Assembly (NCBI GenBank): GCA_002339125.1
Contig: DDJQ01000043.1
Span: 1-9,515, forward strand
Source of the DNA: Alteromonadaceae bacterium UBA2620
GTDB taxonomy: Bacteria; Pseudomonadota; Gammaproteobacteria; Enterobacterales; Alteromonadaceae
Direction of reading: 5' to 3'
Length of the DNA: 9,515 nucleotides
The translations under genes were made by a program, and so were the position numbers. Within the stretch, counting starts at the first letter, position 1; each line of letters begins with the position of its first letter. The notes under the pieces were generated by a model. The model was not told the origin of the DNA, did not search any database, and saw nothing but the letters and a program-made list of their open reading frames with translations. This document shows, in pieces, positions 5,349 to 9,515 of the stretch.

Positions 5349-6212
5349 ATGGATTTTCGCACTCTACAGCTATTTAATCATCTCGCAAAAAGCTTACATT
5401 TTGGTGACACGGCCGATGCCATGTTTGTGTCGCCGTCCACATTAAGCCGCGTGATCCAGCGCCTCGAAGAAGAGTGTGGATGCGTGTTATTTAAACGAGA
5501 TAATCGCTCAGTGGCGCTTACCCATGGTGGTCATAAGTTATTGAATTTTAGTGAACAAGTGCTTGGTGAATGGCAGCAGGTCAGGCAAGAGCTACGCGAC
5601 GATGGCAAGGCCCTGCAGGGTGAGTTGAGCCTGTATTGCTCTGTCACAGCGAGTCAGAGCCACCTGCCATCTGTACTGTCTCGATTTCGCCAGCGTTACC
5701 CCGGCGTAGATATCCGCTTGGTAACCGGCGATCCGGGGCTGGCAATTGAACATGTAAAGCATAAAAAATCGGATGTGGCTATTGCTATTCACTCCCCGGA
5801 GTTTCCAACCGACCTGTGTTTTTCCGGATTAGACTTCGTACCGCTGGTATTAATTGCCCCCCGTGAACGGCGTTTAACCCAGTTGGCACAGGTGGACTGG
5901 CGGGTTAATCAGGTGATACTGCCCGAACAGGGGCCAAGCCGCCGTATTGTTTACCATTGGTTTGCGGAACACGGCATCAGGCCTAATGTGTATGCCTCGG
6001 TAGGTGGGAACGAAGCCATTGTGTCTATGGTGGCGCTAGGCTGCGGGATTGGCTTTGTGCCACAGGTGGTGCTCGACCACTCCAGCATGTCATCCAGCGT
6101 TACCCGTATACAGGTCGACGATATCGGCTCCTATGAATTAGGCCTGGCTTGTTTACAGGAACGCCGTCACGAGCCGTTAATCAACGCGCTGTTTCAGCTT
6201 GAGTTAAACTGA
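5349..6212 (+). CDS. ilvY: LysR-family transcriptional activator of ilvC
   Basis: With the ATG at 5349 the protein has 287 residues and begins MDFRTLQLF, aligning with the E. coli IlvY start. AGTGA sits 7 nt upstream. An in-frame ATG at 5307 would add 14 residues but would place the operator and predicted transcription start inside the gene. The N-terminal winged helix-turn-helix (about 1-60) includes HFGDTADAMFVSPSTLSR and the IlvY-like stretch LFKRDNRSVALT. The effector domain has GELSLYCSVTASQSHLP, the QGPSRR stretch and VGGNEAIVSMVALGCGIGFVPQVV, all close to E. coli IlvY, plus a C-terminal HEPLI. Known IlvY senses acetolactate and acetohydroxybutyrate, activates ilvC and represses itself. 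The 3' end overlaps the convergent yifB by 19 bp. Confidence 0.93.
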   Translation: MDFRTLQLFNHLAKSLHFGDTADAMFVSPSTLSRVIQRLEEECGCVLFKRDNRSVALTHGGHKLLNFSEQVLGEWQQVRQELRDDGKALQGELSLYCSVTASQSHLPSVLSRFRQRYPGVDIRLVTGDPGLAIEHVKHKKSDVAIAIHSPEFPTDLCFSGLDFVPLVLIAPRERRLTQLAQVDWRVNQVILPEQGPSRRIVYHWFAEHGIRPNVYASVGGNEAIVSMVALGCGIGFVPQVVLDHSSMSSSVTRIQVDDIGSYELGLACLQERRHEPLINALFQLELN

Positions 6213-7705
6213 CGAATTAAATTGTCCAGTGCCCGGTAACCTAATGCTTCGCCAATATGGTCGATGTTAATTTGCGACTGGTTCTCCAGGTCTGCGATAG
6301 TTCGGGCGACCTTAATAGTGCGATGAAATACCCGCATAGACAGCTTTAATTTGGTGGCAGCGCGCTGCAGAAAATCCTCCGTTTCTGCCGGCATGGCGCA
6401 ATAGGTACTGAGCTCTGCCACACTCAGTGCAGCATTACTCTTGCCCTGACGCTGCTGCTGAATTTGGTGGGCCGCCATCACCTGTTGCCTGGCCGTTACC
6501 GCAGAATCTTCACCCGACACTGGCGGTGCAAATGCGTAGGAGCCCGGCCGACGCACTTCTATTTGAATATCAATACGGTCGAGCAACGGCCCGGAAAGCT
6601 TACTTAAATAGCGCTGGATCTGTTGAGTGGTGCTGCGGCCATCATCTATGTCGCCGGTTGGGCTCGGGTTCATTGCTGCTAATAATTGAAATCGGGCAGG
6701 ATATTTTGCCTGACCAGAAGCGCGGGACAGGCAAATATCACCGGTCTCCAGTGGTTCGCGCAGTACATCGAGCGCCTGGCGGCCAAACTCAGGCAGCTCA
6801 TCTAAAAACAATACCCCATTATGGGCCAGAGACACTTCGCCTGGTTGCGGGTGCGCACCACCGCCCGTCAGGGCAATGGCTGAGGAGGTATGATGAGGAG
6901 ACCGAAACGGCGGTGTTAACCAGTCTTCGGTGTCACGCTGTTCACCCTTAACCGAATAGAGCGCGGCAGTAGCCAGCGCCTGCTGATGATCAAGTTGCGG
7001 TAACAAACTCACCAGGCGGCTGGCGAGCAGGCTTTTTCCGGTCCCTGCCGGTCCTACCATTAATAGATTATGCGACCCCGCTGCCGCAATACACAGGGCT
7101 CGTTTCGCCTGCTGCTGACCGATGATATCATCCCAACGCGGACTCGGTGGTGCCAGAGACACCTCGTTGCGGGTGTGCTTAAGTTTAAGAGGTTGTTGCC
7201 GCGTGAAGTGCAGGAAAGTATTCAACAGTGTGGCTGGCAGCAGATATTCCAGATTATCCACCAATTGAATTTCCGCTTCGTTACCTGCCGGAAGCACCAG
7301 GGTATGGTTATCTTCTGCACAGCGCATAGCCACCGGCAGCAAGCCGGGTACCGGCCGGATATCACCGTTTAAACTGAGTTCTCCGGCAACTTCGGTATGA
7401 TTAACCGGTGACTGTTCTATGAGCCCCATAGCAATCAGGATCCCCAGCGCGATGGCCAAGTCGTAGCGTCCACCACTTTTGGGAATATCAGCCGGGGCCA
7501 GGTTAACCGTTATGCGCCGGGCCGGATATTCAAATCCGCTGTTGATTAAAGCGCTGCGTACCCGCTCTTTGGCTTCCTGTACGGCGGTTTCGGCCAGACC
7601 GACTAACTTAAAGGAAGGCAGACCGTTGGATAAGTGCACTTCCACCTTTACTTTTGGTGCGCTGATCCCGGCGGCACCGCGGGTATATACAATTCCCATT
7701 CCCAT
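6194..7705 (-). CDS. yifB: YifB/ComM family AAA+ Mg-chelatase-like helicase
   Basis: About 503 residues from the ATG at 7705 (MGMGIVYTR), which aligns with the E. coli YifB start MSLSIVHTR. An in-frame GTG at 7717 has AGGA only 4 nt upstream and would add four residues; it remains possible. Order: N-terminal Lon-protease-like fold (VEVHLSNGLPSFKLVGL, NLAPADIPKSGGRYDL), then the AAA+ core with Walker A GPAGTGKS (218-225), the FRSPHH block, Walker B VLFLDELPEF (298-307), sensor AAMNPSPTG and arginine-finger region SGPLLDRID, and a C-terminal helical domain ending RTIADLE...YRALD. In Haemophilus and Vibrio, ComM is a hexameric branch-migration helicase that helps integrate DNA during natural transformation. 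The gene is divergent from ilvE, as yifB is beside the ilv operon in E. coli, and its end overlaps ilvY. Confidence 0.95.
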   Translation of the reverse strand: MGMGIVYTRGAAGISAPKVKVEVHLSNGLPSFKLVGLAETAVQEAKERVRSALINSGFEYPARRITVNLAPADIPKSGGRYDLAIALGILIAMGLIEQSPVNHTEVAGELSLNGDIRPVPGLLPVAMRCAEDNHTLVLPAGNEAEIQLVDNLEYLLPATLLNTFLHFTRQQPLKLKHTRNEVSLAPPSPRWDDIIGQQQAKRALCIAAAGSHNLLMVGPAGTGKSLLASRLVSLLPQLDHQQALATAALYSVKGEQRDTEDWLTPPFRSPHHTSSAIALTGGGAHPQPGEVSLAHNGVLFLDELPEFGRQALDVLREPLETGDICLSRASGQAKYPARFQLLAAMNPSPTGDIDDGRSTTQQIQRYLSKLSGPLLDRIDIQIEVRRPGSYAFAPPVSGEDSAVTARQQVMAAHQIQQQRQGKSNAALSVAELSTYCAMPAETEDFLQRAATKLKLSMRVFHRTIKVARTIADLENQSQINIDHIGEALGYRALDNLIRQFNSS

Positions 7706-7882
7706 GATGTTCTGCACTGTATCCTGCGTATTAAAGAGCAGTGTAGTGAGGATGGGTATTTAAGAATACTGAGCCTTGGTGCAGATTTGTCGAATAAGAA
7801 AGGCGGGTTTGGTCGGTCAAAAGATTAAATTTTATGCCCTGCCCTTGATCAGGCCCCGGGATCCGTGGTATTTCTACGCCCC

Positions 7883-7923
7883 TGAAAGGTTAACGCTACA
7901 GCCAGGCGTTAATTATCCTTTCA
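7883..7923. repeat. 41-nt long imperfect hairpin
   Basis: TGAAAGG-TTAACGC (7883-7896) pairs fully with GCGTTAA (7906-7912) and CCTTTCA (7917-7923), apart from a 4-nt TTAT bulge and a 9-nt loop. That is 14 base pairs. There is no T-run after it on the plus strand. It could be an RNA structure, a protein site or a small repeat element. Confidence 0.5.
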
Positions 7924-7961
7924 AAAGCCAGCCAAAAACTTCCGAATCTGTGTCTATATCT

Positions 7962-7996
7962 CGTTATTGTCGGCCAATAAACTATTGGCGATAACG
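7962..7996 (+). promoter_or_regulatory. Alternative hairpins upstream of ilvE
   Basis: CAATAA (7975-7980) can pair upstream with TTATTG (7964-7969). Alternatively GCCAATA (7973-7979) can pair downstream with TATTGGC (7983-7989), strengthened by CGTTAT/ATAACG (7962-7967 and 7991-7996). The two folds exclude each other, as in attenuators. There is no T-run or leader peptide, so the regulatory role is uncertain. Confidence 0.3.
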
Positions 7997-8101
7997 GTAT
8001 GAATTATTCCGTGCAAATTGCACCGCGAGTGCCACAGCGCTTTACGCGCACCTTAATTGCACGAGTTTACACTGTTTATCTGCGAAAAATGCCGCTGTGC
8101 A

Positions 8102-8130
8102 TTGGGTCGCAAGCCCGCGTCATGTATCAT
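8102..8130 (+). promoter_or_regulatory. Predicted ilvE-ilvD promoter
   Basis: TTGGGT (8102-8107) and TATCAT (8125-8130) are separated by 17 bp, giving a start near 8137 and a leader of about 80 nt. An inverted repeat, CCGCGT (8115-8120) and ACGCGG (8134-8139), brackets the -10 box and could be an operator. Each box misses the consensus at two positions. Confidence 0.4.
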
Positions 8131-8153
8131 TTAACGCGGTATTAATTATGGTG

Positions 8154-8197
8154 GTCAGTTAGCTACTGACTACTCTTTACGGGTTATCTGAAACCCG
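8154..8197 (+). promoter_or_regulatory. Two consecutive hairpins in the ilvE leader
   Basis: GTCAGT (8154-8159) pairs with ACTGAC (8165-8170), and CGGGTT (8180-8185) pairs with AACCCG (8192-8197). The second is followed by the T-rich CTTGTTCTT, giving it a weak terminator look just 10 nt before the ilvE ribosome site (AAGGA, 8207-8211). It may be a leader attenuator or an mRNA-stability element. Confidence 0.35.
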
Positions 8198-8217
8198 CTT
8201 GTTCTTAAGGAAACGTC

Positions 8218-9150
8218 ATGGCTAAGCAACTTGCTGATTATATCTGGTTTAACGGTAAAATTATCCCCTGGAAAGAGGCTACCGTTCATGTAATGACTCA
8301 CGCTATTCACTACGGTTCATCAGTCTTTGAAGGTGTGCGTGCTTACAACACACCGGATCAGGGTACCTGTGTATTCCGTTTGCAGGAACACACCCGTCGC
8401 TTGTTCGACTCGGCCAAAATCTATCGCATGAGCATCCCTTACACTATGGATGAATTGAATCAGGCGCTGATAGACACTATTGCTAAAAACGATCTGAAAT
8501 CCGCTTACATCCGTCCGATTGCTTTCTTTGGTGATATTGGTATGGGCATTAAAGTGCCTCTGGATGCTGAAGCAGAAGTATCGATTGCAGCCTTTGAATG
8601 GGGCGCTTATTTGGGTGAAGAAGCACTGAAAAACGGCGTAAATGCGGGTATTTCTTCATGGAACCGTCTGGCGGCTAACACTATGCCGACTGGCGCTAAA
8701 GCCGGTGGTAACTACCTGTCTTCACAGCTTATCTCAATGGAAGCGCGTCGCCACGGCTATGGCGAAGGTATTGCGCTGGACCGTAACGGTTACATCAGCG
8801 AAGGCGCTGGCGAAAACATCTTCGTGATCCGCGATGGCGTTATCAGCACTACACCAAAAACGGCGGCTATCCTGCCGGGTATTACCCGCGACACAGTGAT
8901 GACGCTGGCCAAAGAGCTGGGTTATGAAATCCGCGAAGAAAACATTCCGCGTGAAGCCATGTATCTGGCCGACGAAATCCTGATGTGCGGGACCGCTGCC
9001 GAAGTTACTCCGGTAAACAGCGTTGACGGTATTACCGTTGGTAAAGGCGGTCGTGGCCCAATCACTAAAGAAATTCAAGACATGTTCTTCGGCTTGTTTA
9101 ACGGCAAAACCGAAGATAAATGGAACTGGTTAACCCCGGTTTATAAATAA
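8218..9150 (+). CDS. ilvE: branched-chain amino acid aminotransferase
   Basis: The 310-residue protein starts at an ATG with AAGGA 6 nt upstream; E. coli IlvE has 309 residues. It is a fold-type IV PLP enzyme that moves the amino group between glutamate and the 2-keto acids of Ile, Val and Leu, the last step of their synthesis. Visible marks are the N-terminal IWFNGKIIPWKEA, the HYGSSVFEGVRAY substrate-pocket block (31-43), the Schiff-base lysine Lys161 in TGAKAGGNYLSS, the PLP-binding EGAGENIF (195-202), PGITRD (220-225) and the phosphate-loop CGTAAEVTPV (258-267). The next gene, ilvD, begins 30 bp after the stop on the same strand, so the two form an operon. Structured leader sequence upstream may regulate it. 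Confidence 0.98.
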   Translation: MAKQLADYIWFNGKIIPWKEATVHVMTHAIHYGSSVFEGVRAYNTPDQGTCVFRLQEHTRRLFDSAKIYRMSIPYTMDELNQALIDTIAKNDLKSAYIRPIAFFGDIGMGIKVPLDAEAEVSIAAFEWGAYLGEEALKNGVNAGISSWNRLAANTMPTGAKAGGNYLSSQLISMEARRHGYGEGIALDRNGYISEGAGENIFVIRDGVISTTPKTAAILPGITRDTVMTLAKELGYEIREENIPREAMYLADEILMCGTAAEVTPVNSVDGITVGKGGRGPITKEIQDMFFGLFNGKTEDKWNWLTPVYK

Positions 9151-9179
9151 GTTATACCCTGACGGGACGAGAGTTTTTT

Positions 9180-9515
9180 ATGCCTAAGTTAAGATCTGCA
9201 ACCACAACACAGGGACGCAACATGGCCGGAGCGCGCGCTTTATGGCGGGCCACCGGTATGAAAGACGGTGATTTTGGAAAGCCTATTATTGCCATTGCCA
9301 ACTCCTTTACCCAGTTCGTGCCAGGCCACGTTCACTTAAAAGACATGGGCCAACTGGTGGCGCGCAGTGTTGAGGCTGCAGGTGGTGTGGCAAAAGAATT
9401 CAATACTATCGCCGTAGACGACGGTATTGCTATGGGTCACAGCGGTATGCTGTACAGCCTGCCGTCCCGTGAGATTATTGCCGACTCAGTAGAGTACATG
9501 GTTAATGCGCACTGC
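9180..9515 (+). CDS. ilvD: dihydroxy-acid dehydratase, 3'-truncated by window
   Basis: The ATG at 9180 follows a GAGAG ribosome site 6 nt upstream, and the first 112 codons are present up to the window edge. The N-terminus MPKLRSATTTQGRNMAGARA matches E. coli IlvD almost residue for residue, as do ALWRATGM, NSFTQFVPGHVHL, the conserved AVDDGIAMGHSGMLYSLPSRE and ADSVEYMVNAHC. The enzyme is an iron-sulfur dehydratase that converts dihydroxy acids (the IlvC products) to the 2-keto acids that IlvE transaminates. The cluster-binding cysteines of the ISNCDK block lie beyond the edge. It is co-transcribed with ilvE. Confidence 0.97.
   Translation, partial: MPKLRSATTTQGRNMAGARALWRATGMKDGDFGKPIIAIANSFTQFVPGHVHLKDMGQLVARSVEAAGGVAKEFNTIAVDDGIAMGHSGMLYSLPSREIIADSVEYMVNAHC

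Larger units (their letters stand above)
7706..8217. other. ~500-bp structured intergenic region between yifB and ilvE
   Basis: This non-coding stretch separates the divergent yifB and ilvE. No ilvG, ilvM or remnant of them is visible in any frame, and no short frame rich in consecutive Ile/Leu/Val codons stands out as an ilvL leader. It contains a 41-nt imperfect hairpin (7883-7923), a pair of mutually exclusive hairpins (7962-7996), a palindrome GTGCAAATTGCAC (8011-8023), a predicted promoter (8102-8130) and two leader hairpins (8154-8197). A weak minus-strand promoter for yifB may lie near 7793-7820 (TTGACC on the minus strand). Confidence 0.6.

Noticed and set aside
6427..6951. 174-codon plus-strand frame inside yifB
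   Set aside because: It is antisense to the strongly conserved AAA+ core and has no family resemblance of its own.
7883..7923. Integron attC site
   Set aside because: The arms lack the RYYYAAC/GTTRRRY core boxes, and no integrase or cassette array is nearby.
7776..7994. 72-codon frame with a TTG start between yifB and ilvE
   Set aside because: Poor start, no ribosome site, no family resemblance, and it runs through the hairpin structures.
7999..8145. 48-codon frame upstream of ilvE (MNYSVQIAPRVP...) that might be a leader peptide
   Set aside because: No ribosome site, no run of Ile/Leu/Val codons, and the predicted ilvE promoter lies inside it. A chance frame is more likely.
1..9515. CRISPR array, tRNA or rRNA gene, insertion sequence, defence system
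   Set aside because: I saw no spaced repeat array, no tRNA-like fold, no transposase frame and no defence-type domain in the window.

Overview
The window looks like a chromosomal segment of a marine gammaproteobacterium, most likely in the Alteromonadales. IlvC, IlvY, YifB, IlvE and the start of IlvD all match the enterobacterial forms closely (IlvC has the long class II form with E. coli residue numbering). Base composition from about 650 onward is near 50% GC. The first ~650 bases differ: about 64% GC by hand count, with codons ending mostly in G or C. That is the composition of an alphaproteobacterium such as a Rhodobacterales member. The change falls inside one uninterrupted reading frame, a class I polyphosphate kinase 2 gene, so that gene is either a natural mosaic or an assembly chimera.

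Layout. 2-871 (+): 3' part of ppk2, followed by a good intrinsic terminator (896-923). 1062-1544 (+): a 54-aa two-helix membrane protein and a 100-aa lipoprotein built of 11-residue Ala/Asp/Lys repeats. 1830-3065 (+): a Bcr/CflA-type MFS drug transporter. Its stop codon overlaps the stop of a convergent 115-aa unknown gene (3062-3409, -), which has a near-perfect sigma-54 promoter and tandem upstream repeats. 3713-5194 (-): ilvC with its own terminator. 5349-6212 (+): ilvY, divergent from ilvC across a 154-bp region with a TTGCAA-type operator. 6194-7705 (-): yifB/comM, overlapping the end of ilvY by 19 bp. 7706-8217: a ~500-bp structured non-coding region. 8218-9150 (+): ilvE. 9180-9515 (+): the beginning of ilvD, cut by the window end.

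The right half is a branched-chain amino acid locus. IlvC (ketol-acid reductoisomerase), IlvD (dihydroxyacid dehydratase) and IlvE (transaminase) are consecutive enzymes of valine/isoleucine synthesis, and IlvY is the LysR activator of ilvC. yifB lies divergent from and upstream of the ilvED genes, as yifB does beside ilvLGMEDA in E. coli. However, neither acetolactate synthase genes (ilvGM) nor an obvious Ile/Leu/Val-rich leader peptide is present between yifB and ilvE.

No large undescribed system is visible. The points most worth checking are the ppk2 composition break, the sigma-54-driven unknown gene with its tandem repeats, the hendecad-repeat lipoprotein, and the alternative hairpins upstream of ilvE.
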